Shown: positions 21,590 through 34,000 of the stretch, piece by piece | How positions within the stretch are numbered: the first letter of the stretch is position 1 | Layout: each line of letters opens with the position of its first letter | Assembly (NCBI GenBank): GCA_036245805.1 | Contig: BTRK01000001.1 | Coordinates: 11,966,001 to 12,030,000 of the forward strand | Origin: Pristionchus mayeri | Lineage: Eukaryota; Nematoda; Chromadorea; Rhabditida; Neodiplogasteridae | Direction of reading: 5' to 3' | DNA length: 64,000 nucleotides | Notes under the pieces: model-generated | What the model was told of the DNA's origin: nothing | The model's database searches: none | Seen by the model: the letters and a program-made list of their open reading frames with translations, nothing else | Position numbers and translations under genes: made by a program

Positions 21590-23010
21590 ATCTACCATCT
21601 CTGAAACATAGACCAACGAGGGAATGGAAAGTCACCTCCTGATGAACTCAATCACCCAATTCGTAAAAAAATTCTGATAAAAAAATTTTAGAAACAAAAT
21701 TTATATGAAAGCACGCGCGAGCCGCTCTGGAAAATAAACATTTATTTTAAAATTTATGCAACCGGCAAGTGCAGTGACAATCAACAATCGCCTACTGCCT
21801 ACGCCTATCATTTCTGCCTGCAACTAGAAAAGTGGGAATAAGATCCAAATTTTTGAATTAACACTCCGGGAATGCTACGGTAGTAATTATTAAGTTTTTA
21901 ACACCATATCATACAAGGGATCAGACGAGCACTCCAGCCAAAGATTATCAACCATATGTGAAACATCGACCAACGAGGGAATGCTAATTATCTTCCACTT
22001 GAATATTATCACAAAATTCGCAAAAAAATGCAAATAAATAATATTTTAAAACAAAAACTGGAAAGTAGCGATAGATTTTAAGAAAAACACTCTGGAAACG
22101 CATCACTAAATACAATTAATTTTTTTGCACGAATTCCCAAGGATGATCAAACGAGCACTCCAGCCAAAGATTATCTAATATCTCTGTAACATCTCACAAC
22201 GGTGGAATTTCGAGTCATCTCCACTTGAATTTAACCGCTACTTCTTCGCGAAAATACTAATGAATACTATTTTAAAAACAAAAACAAAAACAAGCCTGAT
22301 CTCGCCGGTGGCCGCCCATTCTCGCGGTGACCCGTAGCGCCTCGATGGTTGGTGTCGCGAGAGAGCACCCTGGCAGGCTTGGCCCTGAAGAAAATCGCAT
22401 TTTTTTCGTTCAAAATATTCGAGCGGGAGACATTCACGGCAGATACAATCTACATATATGACAGGAACCGTGTCAGTACTACTACGGATGTTAAATCGAT
22501 TTTTTTTCCAAAATGATCGCGAAGATGAGCAAAAGGACAGGATCACGTCACAGGATCACGTTTTGTGTCACGGCAGGTACAACACAAAAATTCGACTGGA
22601 ACGCCCTGGCAGGCTTGGCACTAAAGGATGTACAATAGATTTTGAAAGTCGGGAAAACAATATTTTCATTCGAGCGATGAGAGAGCGCATAGAATCAAGA
22701 GACCGTGGTATCAATTCTGGAACTCCAATTCTAATCATAGGTGGGCACCATTGAAGCCAGCTGTGAAACACCCCCCGATTTTCGGATTGGACACTTCCGG
22801 TTTTTGGAAAATTTTGTCACAAAAACGATAATTTACGATCACCCCCTCTCCTTTTGACCCTAAACACCCCCGGTTTTCGATTTCCAGCTTCAACCCCCGC
22901 CCACTTATGATTCTAATATTCCATAATTTTTTTCGAAACATTCCTGAAGAAGCGCAAAAGGAAAGCCACGGCAGGTACAATGCAAATATTTGACTGGAAT
23001 CGTAAACGCA
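21590..23010. repeat. Degenerate tandem repeats
   Basis: Phrases recur in the same order: GACCAACGAGGGAATG at about 21613 and 21971, CACTCCAGCCAAAGATTATC at 21929 and 22156, CCTGGCAGGCTTGGC at 22369 and 22605, CACGGCAGGTACAA at 22570 and 22967. Units are a few hundred bp and strongly diverged. Confidence 0.7.
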
Positions 23011-23349
23011 TTTCAAAACACGTTTTCTCAAATATGCAAATATCGAGCGCGCTTTTTTTCGAAATGAAGAGATCGAATAAGGAAATTAAGATGACTGACG
23101 ACAAAATACGATCGAACTAAATCACTAATTAAGAAGAGGTCAGGGAGTGAATCAAGGAGGGGCGAAAGAATAGAAGGGGTCGATCGGCCATGGCATTCAG
23201 ACAACTACGGAATTGACGTCTCTCGAGAAGGATGAAAAGATCATTTCTTCATATCCCGTGCTCTCACTTCGTTCAGAACAGAGCAGATATAGCAAGCAAA
23301 ATGGCGAAAAGTCCAGTTCCTTTTCCTACTTTCGACATACCAACGATCT

Positions 23350-23419
23350 GACTCTCCCCAAATTGCACACTCTCTCGCCGGCTAGAGAAAGCGAGATAGC
23401 ACGCGAATTGAAGAGAGTC
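23350..23419. repeat. CTCTCTCG hairpin element
   Basis: GACTCTCCCCAAATTGCACA at the left pairs with GCACGCGAATTGAAGAGAGT at the right around the core CTCTCGCC. Confidence 0.75.
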
Positions 23420-23569
23420 CCAACTCCCTTTTCACCACTCCACAATAGGAATCAAAAGAGGAATGTTACGAAGATATCAGAGACAGAGTGCATTGATATA
23501 CTGATATCTGGTCAAAACACACGGCGGTGATTCATCGGCAGATATAAGAAAAAGAGAGGGCAATCGTCT

Positions 23570-23638
23570 GACTCTCTTCAAATTGCATACTCTCTCGTTG
23601 TCTCTAACCTGCGAGAGAGTGTGCGATTTGAGGAGAGT
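23570..23638. repeat. CTCTCTCG hairpin element
   Basis: GACTCTCTTCAAATTGCATA pairs with GTGTGCGATTTGAGGAGAGT. It is only 150 bp from the previous copy, in the same arrangement. Confidence 0.75.
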
Positions 23639-24329
23639 TGGGCGATTTCAAGAAAAAAGAAGGGAGGGCGCCCATTCGGATTGGTGATTCAGAGATGGTT
23701 GAAGAAAGTGAACGCCGTCTAGAGAGCATCCCTCTTCATTTCCAATTATCTCAAGGCAAATACTTCAAACTCAAGAATCACGCGCTCTTCATCTCATTAG
23801 TTGGCCAAAGCTACAGTAGGGTAAATCAATGGGGGAGTGGCAGTAAATTACTGTATAAATTGAATCCGCTCAATCGCCAGCACGATTCTAGACATCATAC
23901 ACAGGGTATAGATGAAATTCAATATGAAAGTCGTAAATGAAACGTTGAACTGCCTAGTGGTTGAAAAGCACAGAAAAACTTCCTATAAATCGGGTGGTTG
24001 TTTCAGTCCTTGGGAGTCGGAACTTCGCTCATTGGCAAGATCATCGATTTCATGAGATGCCTGCCAGCTCTCTCTCTCCACCACTTCCAGACATCCTCCC
24101 TTTCCACACTGTAACCCCATCGAATCTCGACTCTGAATGATGATGTTCGAATTCGCGAAAGCAAACACTACGCTCGCCGGGGCATCAAACAAGGAGTAAT
24201 CGTTGTCCTGCTCTCTTCAAATCGCACGCTCTCTCGCCAGTCAGGCAGCCCGGGCGATCATTGGCAATTGAACCGGGTAGCGATCGGTGCGCTCCAAACA
24301 CACGACAATCGATCGCTCCCAACTAGAGT

Positions 24330-24460
24330 TTTCTTATTGAAAAATTTTCACTGTACTTTCGGGTATGTTTCAGGTGCGCTACATAAACAAAAGCAAATCT
24401 GCTATATAACGCACCTGAAACATATCTGAAAATGATAGATATATTTTCCAATAAGAGAGC
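24330..24460. repeat. MITE-like inverted repeat around TGTTTCAGGTGCG
   Basis: TTCTTATTGAAAAATTTTCA to ATGTTTCAGGTGCG is mirrored by CGCACCTGAAACAT to TTTTCCAATAAGAGAG. It is the second copy of the element at 18585-18722. Confidence 0.75.
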
Positions 24461-24844
24461 CCTACTCCCAACACCCCTCTTTCTTATTTTGAGGGCACCA
24501 TGATTGCATCGAGTGTTCGTTCCTTCCTCTCTAGGCGAATTCCAGCCCCCTCCAAGTCTCTAGTCGACGAGAGTGTGTGCAAACTAGAGAGAGCATGACC
24601 ACTATCGCCAAGCGTAATCGGGAAAAGAATGGAACGCAGGGAGCGAGAGAGCACGCGATTTTGAGAGAGCGCGACCCAATCTCGGCGTATTGTCCACACG
24701 CGCGCGAGCAAAAACACTGCGTGATTACATGGGGAGGATCCGGGAGTGCTCTCCACGTATCCCATTATCTCTCGCTCGAAACGCAAAAACAATAGGGGAG
24801 TGGAATGGGCAACAACCGCGCGAGAGATTAGCGAATATCAGTGT

Positions 24845-25012
24845 TAACAATTCTACAATGACTACTGGTTTTGCGTGTTTTCTAACTAAATGCCGACCAA
24901 ATAATAACGAAGATACGTCGGAATGAAAGAGTTCTACAATGCTGCTCGGTTTCGTGCCCTCTCTAACTAAACGCAGACGAACGAATGGAGGAGATACGTC
25001 GGAACGAATAAG
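24845..25012. repeat. Two diverged tandem units of about 85 bp
   Basis: TTCTACAATG, CTAACTAAAyGC and GATACGTCGGAA occur in this order twice, at 24851-24925 and 24932-25007. Confidence 0.8.
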
Positions 25013-26537
25013 GCGTACTCCCCCCCCCCATTTCGTTCTCGAAATGGGCAAAAAAAAGTGCGTGTACGTGCGTAGAAGGCAGACAATTTGCAACGAAATG
25101 GGCGAAAGGCGAGCGCAAAATGAAAAAAAAAATGAGGCAATATATTTCAGGCGTTAGTGCGCCGTGACCCCCCGGGGTCGGAAATTGGAACGGCTTCCGT
25201 CGGGCTCTCCTCTTTCTACCTTATCTCTCGACGGCCAGAGCAGGTTTGAGAGCACGCAAAAACGAGAGATCGCAGCAATAGTCTGACTCTCTTCAGCTTG
25301 TACACTCTCTCACCGGTCACAGCAGACTAGGTAACGCGAAAAAAACGCGAGAGCGGACGTCCACCCCACTCTCTCTCTAATCATGACTCAGCTGTTAGCT
25401 ACCAACCAACTGACCCCTCCTCTTCCGTCCCCTCCCCCTCCTTCCTTCTCCTATTGTAATCAGACTAGCGTGTTTATCTTATCTGGGATGGAGCGGGGGG
25501 AGCGGGTGCTTCGGGGACATTCAACACTCGGGCGTGTACTCGGATTCGTATGGGAAGGAAAACACTTCAGCTCGGAAAGCACAAAAAGTGACGCTGAATG
25601 CAGGAGCGATACGGAACTGCCACAGAAAGGCTTGATATCAGGCCGTGTGAAAGGGTGGACTAGTAGACAAGAATGGATTATTAAGAGTAAAGTGAACAGC
25701 GCGAAATTGAAAGCTTGCAGTAACAAGAATTTTCTAGCAAAAGCGTGAACGTTTGAAAATTGTTTTCGATTACGAAGCACGAAATAATCGACATCCTACT
25801 GTTTTTCAAAAGTAAAGAATAATGCAGAAACCAGAATCGCGCATGGTTAGCAACCGCTCGCCCGCATACCATATCAAAATATTTTACCTCAATTTCCATA
25901 CATAAATTGTATTCCAACCCCTCTCCTGCAGAATAGTATTCTAGGCGAAACCAGAAACAACCAAGAACAAATTTGTACTGAATGAAGAGCACAAAGTAAA
26001 TTGGGCACATTGCACGGAAACATTTTTTTCCAGAGTGACGTTCATCATTGATCATGACGTAATCGATCGGCACAGACGTGCATATTAGAACACCGCGAAC
26101 CCGTCATAATGTCCCTGCCTGGTTCGGTTCAGCCTATAAGCCGATAGGGAGCGAGAACTTTACCCCTTTTCTCTTCGGCAGTCGTCTATCGGCACTTTCA
26201 TTCGTTCTCTTTCACTCCTTTTCTCTTTCTTGTCTCTCCCCTCTCCTCCTTCTCCAGCTACTCTATTAATCGTCGATTGAAGCGAGTTAACGAGCGCCCG
26301 TTCGACGATACCCGCGGAGCATGCGCAATGAGGCTCTCTCTCGGCTCTATGCAATCTATCTTACAGAGTCAGCGTGTAACCTCGATACTCGGTGTTTATG
26401 ATAGGTTCGCTTTCAACTTTCAACACACTACATCACAGCACATCTCACTCAAAAACTACATCGCCAGGAAGCCATGACTGGCGCGGAAACGGATGGACAT
26501 TCGCAACATATCGAGAAGAGGAAACGGAAGGAAATTC

Positions 26538-26560
26538 CCCCCCCCCCCCCCCCCCCCCCG
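26538..26560 (+). repeat. Poly(C) run
   Basis: More than 20 consecutive C. Similar G or C runs are at 16222-16236, 17143-17159, 28191-28222, 42886-42900 and 52061-52074. Confidence 0.9.
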
Positions 26561-26981
26561 GCGTCCTCTATAGGAGTCAGCACCAGACATCCCCGACAGA
26601 ATAGACATTGAGCCAAGCTGGAGAAGAGAGAGAGTTCGGAGAGAAAGCGAGCATGGAAGGGAGATAGGCGCGCGTTCTGGGCGCACAATCATTTCCGTTT
26701 GAATATCAGACAAATCTGGCAAAACAAAGACAACAACAACCAGGACGAAACGTGATTCAGCAAAGTCCATAAGTCAAGTGCCGCTCCCCACATGATACGA
26801 GTGGGAGGGCATATGAGAGCAATTAGCCTGACTGCTCAATTAGGCATTCTGGAGATCACGAGGCGTTGAGAGGAGCGATGAACTTCTTCAAGAGCACGAA
26901 CAAGGATGATTCAGATTTCACGAGATGGATAAGTCAAGTTTCACACTCTCCACAGAGTCGGATGGATGGCCTAAGGAGGGG

Positions 26982-27035
26982 CACTAGGTCGGATAAGGAC
27001 TATGACGTCATAGTTCTCATCCGAGCTAGGGTCAT
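26982..27035. mobile_element. hAT-like MITE, copy 3 (short)
   Basis: GGCACTAGGTCGGATAAGGA is mirrored by AGTTCTCATCCGAGCTAGGG. The flanks CTAAGGAG and ATAAGGAG differ at one base and fit an 8-bp target duplication. Confidence 0.75.
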
Positions 27036-27197
27036 AAGGAGATGGGGACGGACGAACCCCCTATTGAACGAGTACAAGGGTTTCAAGGATTTCGAGGCAG
27101 GATAAGCCGTACTTGCGACAGCCTTCATGCTGGACAAATGACATAAGGGAAATGGAACGGACCAACCCCCCTCTAGGACAGCCACATATCATTCTTC

Positions 27198-27269
27198 TGA
27201 CTTTTTTTTATTTTGCACTTTCTAACTAGGTAGAGAAAGCGAGAGAGCATGGAAAATCGAGAGAGTTAG
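27198..27269. repeat. CTCTCTCG hairpin element
   Basis: CTGACTTTTTTTTATTTTGCAC with CTAACTAGGTAGAG in the loop and GCGAGAGAGCATGG on the right; the left arm has decayed. A further degenerate copy follows at 27430-27500. Confidence 0.55.
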
Positions 27270-28429
27270 ACGAAAACTCCCTTCAAGAACAGCTACATAT
27301 CACCCAACTCGGTATCTGGGCGACGTCAGAGTGCGGAGAAATTCGAAGTCTCTGGGGAGATTTCGCACTAAAATATCCCCCCGCAGACGACTAAAACGAC
27401 TAGAGTGCGAGCGAACGAGACAGAAAGTCATCGGACTCTCCTCGGTTTGAACACTCTCTAGCCTACCCGTACGAACTAGAGAGCATAGAGAACGAAGAGA
27501 ATACGGGGCTTGTTGGACTTCGCCATAAGGAAAGGTAAGGGTGTAGCCATGACAAGCGAGTTTACAGTTATCAAAAAGCGACTACGCTAAGTGTAGTTCG
27601 GTAAGGCAGACATCTGTTAAGATTGCGTATCCTGCGCTATAGAACATGAAAAACAAAGAGTGCGCGGCTTGGTGGTTGACGACAGTCGATATAGGAGTAC
27701 GTGATGATATCAGAGAGCAGAGGTGATGAGCCGTAATAATAATAAAAAGCGCATATAGATAGGAGGCGAAGCACCGTGGCTTCGATACAAACTGATGACC
27801 AGCTCAACGTAAATAGCAAATTTCACGATTACCAATTGCTACGCAATCAGATTATCCGATTACTAACCGCTGCTTACTAGTAGTGGTCGAAAAGTAGGCA
27901 CAACATTGCATAACGCGCCCCATTTCTGGAGTTCGGAGGCAGACGAAAGTAGGAAAGGTGCCCATTTTTCAGCAAAATTTTGTAGAAATTTGCCAACTTT
28001 CCTAGATTTGTATGCCCTATCCTTTCGACCTCTGCTTACTAGTACTAGTATAGGCTGTCGTGCGTTTCTCTCGGGTGTACCTAACAACATACGAGGAGAA
28101 AGAAAGCGAAACAAGCGGAGAAAAACTCGGAATTCACGCTTCAAGGCCTTCAAGTGAGCATTGAAGGGGGGACGGGGGGCGAAGAAAGTAGGGGGGGGGG
28201 GGGGGAGAGGAAGGGGGGGGGGGGTGGATGCGAGTAGAGTAGCCTATCTCTCGCTCCCTTTCCGCCATCCCACAACACTCTACTCTTCATTCTAGCCATC
28301 TCTCTCTCTCTCCCCTCTAGTCGTCCCTCATCTTCCACACTCCCCCCAACCAGTAATGACTGCTTCTCGTCATTCTAGATGCATCTGCCCCCGAGAGCGC
28401 GAGACTTTCCCATCGAGCAACGATCTCTC

Positions 28430-28504
28430 TCTCTCTCTCCATTCCCCACACTCTCTCGCCCACTCACAGACCGACGAGAGAGCATGTGAATTGAAGAGAG
28501 TCAG
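28430..28504. repeat. CTCTCTCG hairpin element
   Basis: CCACACTCTCTCGCCCACTC faces CGACGAGAGAGCATGTGAAT and then TGAAGAGAGTCAGAC, the standard right end of the family. Confidence 0.7.
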
Positions 28505-28854
28505 ACGAGAAATATTCTCAGGATTATGTGAGACCGAGCGCTGATTGGCTTTTCTGATCAAGATTATCTAAAACCAGGATAAGGAAAACTTCCCCTGTAA
28601 GCCAAGCACAGGAAGTGCTCACCAAATAAATATCTCCCAAAACGGAACAAGCGCCACCCACGCGTAAGCAAATTTGAGGAGAGAACGCAGGGAGAAAGTG
28701 GGGGGATAACATTCTTTATTCCTCTATCTAGCCAACTAGAGAATGTCAACTGGCGCGGGTCGGGCCCCAGGGGGGAAAGAGGGGGAAGAGAAGAAGTGAC
28801 GGTGCGTTCTGGGCACAGTGGCTTGCCCGTACGACACAACAACAAAAGCGGTTA

Positions 28855-28965
28855 GGAAGTGGGGGGGAGGGAGGGAGAGCGAGGGGAGAGAGGGAGAGGG
28901 AGGGGGCGAGGAGTGGGACAAGACAAGGAACAGGGTGTGAGACGAGGGGGGAAGAGGGGGAGAAA
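28855..28965. repeat. Purine-rich (GGGAGAG) tract
   Basis: About 110 bp of G and A only, apart from a few bases. ORFs drawn through it are low complexity. Confidence 0.75.
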
Positions 28966-29684
28966 TACTGGCACAGATCGATTCGCGCCCCCCGCGCAAA
29001 TCAGGAACAGTTCTGCCGAGATATGGTCGGACTCTCTGCATATGACACACTCTCTCACTATCTCTCTCTATGCCGGCAAACCTATGTGCGGAATTTTTCT
29101 TGATACATTGAAAATCATTGCTAGTCCTGAAGAGAAACTGAGCAGTACTGAAGAATCGTATGATGGTTTACTAGAAATGGATAGCCACACTCGACTTCTA
29201 AACAAGAGTCGAGCAATCAGACAAAGCAATCAGTCAGGCATAGATCAAATTTTGGCGTGAAATTAGTCAGATAACAGGTGAAATCAGCGAAATGGAGAGA
29301 AGTCTCGTCATGCACTGAGAGAGAAATGGAGTACGAGGCAAAAATACTTGCGTGATTGGTGGCTAGACGCGCTCCGAACCAGTAGTAGTATGCAATTTGT
29401 GGAGCAGGACTGATATCAAACACTCAGTTTTCAACAAGCGTTTAACGAAAAATAGAGCGGGTTCGAGGTGGATACACTTTGCAAGCTATCGCAATTTTGC
29501 GAGCGCAGATCATTTCGCAATTCAAAAACAAATACCATAGGATATTTGAAGCCAAGAATCAGCTACCATGATTAGCTTATTGTTAGAAGAGAAATGAGAA
29601 TATCATAGAAAATGTGAGCGTGTTTTAGATCACGACGCATGAATAATACATCTATGCCTGCGCATGAAACAGTGAGCAATCTAA

Positions 29685-29930
29685 AAATCAGGAGGCGGAG
29701 GACTCGAGTCGCACTGGACACGCGAGCGCGGTTTGCGGGGAGAACAGATCAACTCAATATTTAACGAAAATTGTTCAGGTTCAAGGATAATATACTGCAA
29801 ACGTTATGTTAATCGCTACATGTGAGATAAGAAATTCATTCATTTTCCAGTCACACCTAAAATCAGGCGAGATAGAGGACTCGAGTCGCACTGGGCACGC
29901 GAGAGAAATCAGGGGGATGCATCGATTCTC
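29685..29930. repeat. Two diverged direct repeat units
   Basis: GAGGACTCGAGTCGCACTGG followed by ACACGCGAG occurs at 29698 and again at 29875, each preceded by AAAATCAGG. Confidence 0.8.
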
Positions 29931-30150
29931 CCCTGGGTACACTTGAGAAGAAGAAGAAGAAGAAGGGGAGAAAAAGCGGAGCAATGATACTCTCTAGTAT
30001 CATGTAGTCTCTCAGATGGTCTTTCTCCGTTTCCCATACTTTATCACTGGCTAGACAGTCCGAGAGAGCACGCGATAGTGAGAGGGTCAGACGATTATGT
30101 CCCCTTCAACCGCTTGAGCCTCACACAGCTGACACCTGCTTCTCACCATC

Positions 30151-30253
30151 TAGCCCGGGCGCAATCACGAAATAATTGTTTACAAGAGACCCGCCAATTA
30201 CAACCTGGGAACACCCGGCAGCGTGTACAGTAGGGATGGTTTCGTGAGAAAAA
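30151..30253. repeat. Block shared with 59655-59758
   Basis: About 103 bp are nearly the same as a block 29.5 kb away, from TAGCCC to TTCGTGAGAAAAA. Both are open on the minus strand in the same frame (the reading contains GCSQVV and LVNNYF). No family was recognised. It may be part of a dispersed element. Confidence 0.8.
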
Positions 30254-31046
30254 TGACCGCTATGAGATCTTGCTAAACGACGAATGATTCCCAAGAATGA
30301 GATGGAAAAATGCAAAATGAGTCGGGAATGAGTCGGATACACTGTAGAGTAAAGTAGAATGTTGTTGGGGATAACGAGGAAGGGAAAGCGCAGTCAAGCA
30401 AGTCTACAAGCTACCACAGTTACAAGCAGATCTCGATAACGTGCGGATTGTAACGACGGGAGAAAGGGAATGCATACAAATAGACAGCGTGTGCGCGCCT
30501 CGATAGAGATGAATGAATGGGAATGTATTAGCAGGGAATTGGCATGATCTATCAGCGAGATATGGGGGAGAGCGAGTGAGAAGAACGGGGACACGCGAGA
30601 GAAAGAAGGAAAACAACAGTGCGAACGCGGGCTAAGGACAAGCGTGATGGTAAGCGTGATGGACAAGCAGTGTAAGACGCGCACTGTCGATTCTGACAAA
30701 ATTGACAAGCTAAAATAGCGCAATTAACATAAAACAGTTCAATCTATCAACAGAAGCCCGAACAGCAGCGAACGGGTTCGAACGAAATTTGAATGCTAAC
30801 CGTAGTAAAAAATCGTATTCTCGGAACAATTAATTCATGATTTTTTCGGATTTGAAAGTTTGTTATCGCTTTTATTAGTTTTCAAGCTTTTCAAAATTCG
30901 TATTTCTTGTGCGATGTTGCGGCTAATTTGTGTTTTAATTGGCTCGAGCTAAGTACGCGGTTGTTGCTGACCGATTATTGAAGTTCTTGTCGTTTCCATC
31001 GAGCTTCTTCAAATCGCAGCGTTTTCACTGGGTTTATTCGTGTTTC

Positions 31047-31055
31047 AGGTGCAAA
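31047..31055 (+). promoter_or_regulatory. PCID2: Probable trans-splice acceptor of PCID2
   Basis: TGTTTCAG ends at 31048, 7 nt before the ATG at 31056. An acceptor this close to the start codon with no upstream coding exon is the usual sign of spliced-leader addition in nematodes. A cis-spliced non-coding first exon is the alternative. Confidence 0.55.
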
Positions 31056-34000
31056 ATGAGCGCGGATAGCTACGCAAGAAATATGAGGAGTCTCGACGAC
31101 TACTTCAAAACGCTGGGTAGACTGCTGCAGGATGAGAACTGGGACGATGCCGAGGTTTTATTGTTTTTTAAGCCAATTTAGCTAATCAGTTAGCCTTTTT
31201 ACGCAGTACTTCACTGATCCGAGTTCGTTGTGAATGAGTTATTGGTGTTCATAAACATTTGTGGATGAGATTAGCACGATTGAGAAGGTTGGACCATTCT
31301 AGGGCGAGGAAATGTGACTAATCACTAAAAAACGATTAATTAAAACAAAATGTTCAGATTGCCAGCAAGTTGCTCTCCGTGCACGGACCGCACTCGACGC
31401 ATGCATTTCTGCAGGTGAGAAAGTGTCTGATTCTTTCGACGTTGCGTCTCGCACTATCTGATCGGCGCTAGGTCGGATGCGAACTATAACATCATGACGT
31501 CATAGTTCTCCACCGACCTAGTGCCATCTGATCGGCATGAGAGCGTGCACGATGAAGGTAGTCAGACGAGTACTCATGCAAGTTTCCCCCCATTACACTT
31601 CTCTCCAATTGACAAACAAACCTGATCTGCGTTTGCGTTATGCACCGAGCAGTGCGAGTAAGCGCAAGGGTTGGAGAGACCAAGACCGTTACTGTCTGTA
31701 GCACACACTCACCGGGTTCGAAATAGATAGAGTCGGCACGGAATGAGCACTCGAAAAGTGTAGTATACTATATTTCGTGCCCGAGGGCAAAAATCGGATA
31801 CCGTGAAACGTGTCGAAAATTATGAAGTTGATTTGAAAGCGATCTTTGTACTTGAAAAAAAGAAAAACTTGAAAAAAGTGTCTTGTAGACGACCAATGCT
31901 GTTTCATCCTCACTTATATTCATAGCGTCATAGCTGATTGAATGTATCTTGAAGGTCAATACAGTATCCTCCTCATACATTACGATGTATCGATTGTAGG
32001 TCAGTCGATTGGGCGAGCAGCGCAATCGACCCTTCATCAGGGACGATACATTCGATGCTATCGCCGTGCTGCACCTACAGGTGGGTCGCTGTGGGGATAA
32101 TGTATCTTTCCGTGTAGTCCATTGTTACGGTAGACAGACGACGCCCTGCTGCCCCTGCTAGAGGTTAGGCATTCATCAAAAATAGTTGTAACACATTTTT
32201 GATTGTGCTGTTACGGTAAATACCATACATGGGCAGGGATTGCTGCTAAGTTTCAAAATACGGGAGAGTGACCCCTAGTTCAGCCACAACACCGGCAATG
32301 TTTACTGAAACTGGTATCCAACTGTTAGAAGTATGATGGGCACTTTCCAAAGACCGGGAGGGTTTTGCTTCTAGCAGCACAATGCAGCGCACTGGACAAG
32401 TATTAGATTATTCTCGGATAAGCTGTAAGCTGTCAGCGCTCCTGGTAACGTGACCAAAATTATAAGCTTTCGAACCATAGGTCAAATACTTTGTGATTTT
32501 ACACATTATGATGTCGGCAACATTTGGAAAACCACGTCGGCAATAATTTATGAGTTAATCCGCGAGCGGAGCGAGCGAATTTTTTTCTTGAAAATACGCC
32601 AAAAGCACGTCGGCAAACAGGAATTTGCATGTCGGCAAAAACGGTCGGGCGCAACCTATTTGGCCTATGTTTCGAACTGAAATAGTTGAGTGGGATACAC
32701 AGTTGCTGCATGTCCTACTATGATGTTTCGCCAAATTTCAGAACACTTGCCGTTCCCACTCACCCAGATATGTGACTAGTACTAGACCCGCCGAGTTGAC
32801 GATCATAATATCATTCAGTGAAATCTCCTCTACAGTAGACCCTCTGCAGTACTACAGTATACTGCACAGTAGACCGGCTGATGACTATTGCAATTGCAGG
32901 TGCTCCATGACATCCATGTCGAGAAAAACTACGAGTCAGCGTACGATGTACACACGCAGGTACGGTAGCTCAGTTTTGTGATATGGTAAAGGTTACGGTA
33001 GCTTCCTGTTCTTAAATTTGTTGCAAAAACGATAACACGAATCTCCTGTAAAAATGTAGGAAAATGAGATCCTTTTGCGACAGAAAATTTTTTTGTCTCA
33101 ATTTCTGCTTGAAGTAGGTGGGGTAGGGTATTATGAGGGCGAAGAGAACGTATATTCACTTGCTTTTGAGAAATTTGCATATTGAAGGCTTGTAATGACC
33201 TACCACTTAAATTGACTGAATCTCGGTCAATTTTTGACGTACAGCGAGCGAATTTTTTGCAATCGATGGCACATTGGATGATCTACAAATAACTCAATTA
33301 AGGATACGGTCTAAATTCACATCTTCCATGCATTATTTTTGAAAAACACTTTCAATTCTAAATATCTTGAGATTTTTCTTCAAAGGATACGAATTTTATT
33401 GCAGAATCTGATTCTCCATGGTCGAATTGAGGTACTCATATAGTAGAATTGAGGTACTCATATAGTTCATTGTTCATAAGTCTGTCCCCCCAATACTGAT
33501 CCTCAGTAGGCAAAACCAGAACATTGCCAATTTTTTGGACAAAAACACTCTTCGGGTCGTATCTCGATTGCAACATATGCAAATCTACAAAATTAGACCA
33601 CTTTTCGATAGCTCTTGAGAAGATCTCCAATTATGACTTAGGGGTCGAAAGCGTCAAAGTTCACCGTTTTTGAAAAAAACGAGTAAACACTAAAACAATT
33701 GACCATAGTGAGAGAATCAGGGAGAAAAATGGTCTTATCACACTATGCTTGTATTACCGAAGTTTTTACTCGTTTTCTCAAAAACGGTTAACTTTGACGC
33801 TTTCGACCCCTAAGTCATTATTGGAGATCTTCTCAAGAGCTATCGAAAAGTGGTCTAATTTTGTAGATTTGCATATGTTGCAATCGAGATACGACCCGAA
33901 GAGTGTTTTTGTCAAAAAATTGGCAATGTTCTGGTTTTGCCTACTGAGGATCAGTATTGGGGGGACAGACTTATGAACAATGAACTATATGAGTACCTCA

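Larger units (their letters stand above)
21249..31048. other. Region between the synthase exons and PCID2
   Basis: The two genes point away from each other, so promoters of both and the missing first exon(s) of the synthase gene should lie here. I could not identify any exon with confidence. The region is dominated by short hairpin elements of the CTCTCTCG family, degenerate tandem repeats and homopolymer runs, listed separately. The many 60-130-aa ORFs are low-complexity or lie in repeats. Confidence 0.6.

Noticed and set aside
24003..24192. Candidate first exon of the synthase gene (MFDAPASVV)
   Set aside because: No donor in the needed phase close to its end and no similarity to known N-termini that I can recall.
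33436..33976. Apparent paralogous ORFs on opposite strands (DLHMLQSRYDPK)
   Set aside because: Consequence of the foldback arms, not two genes.
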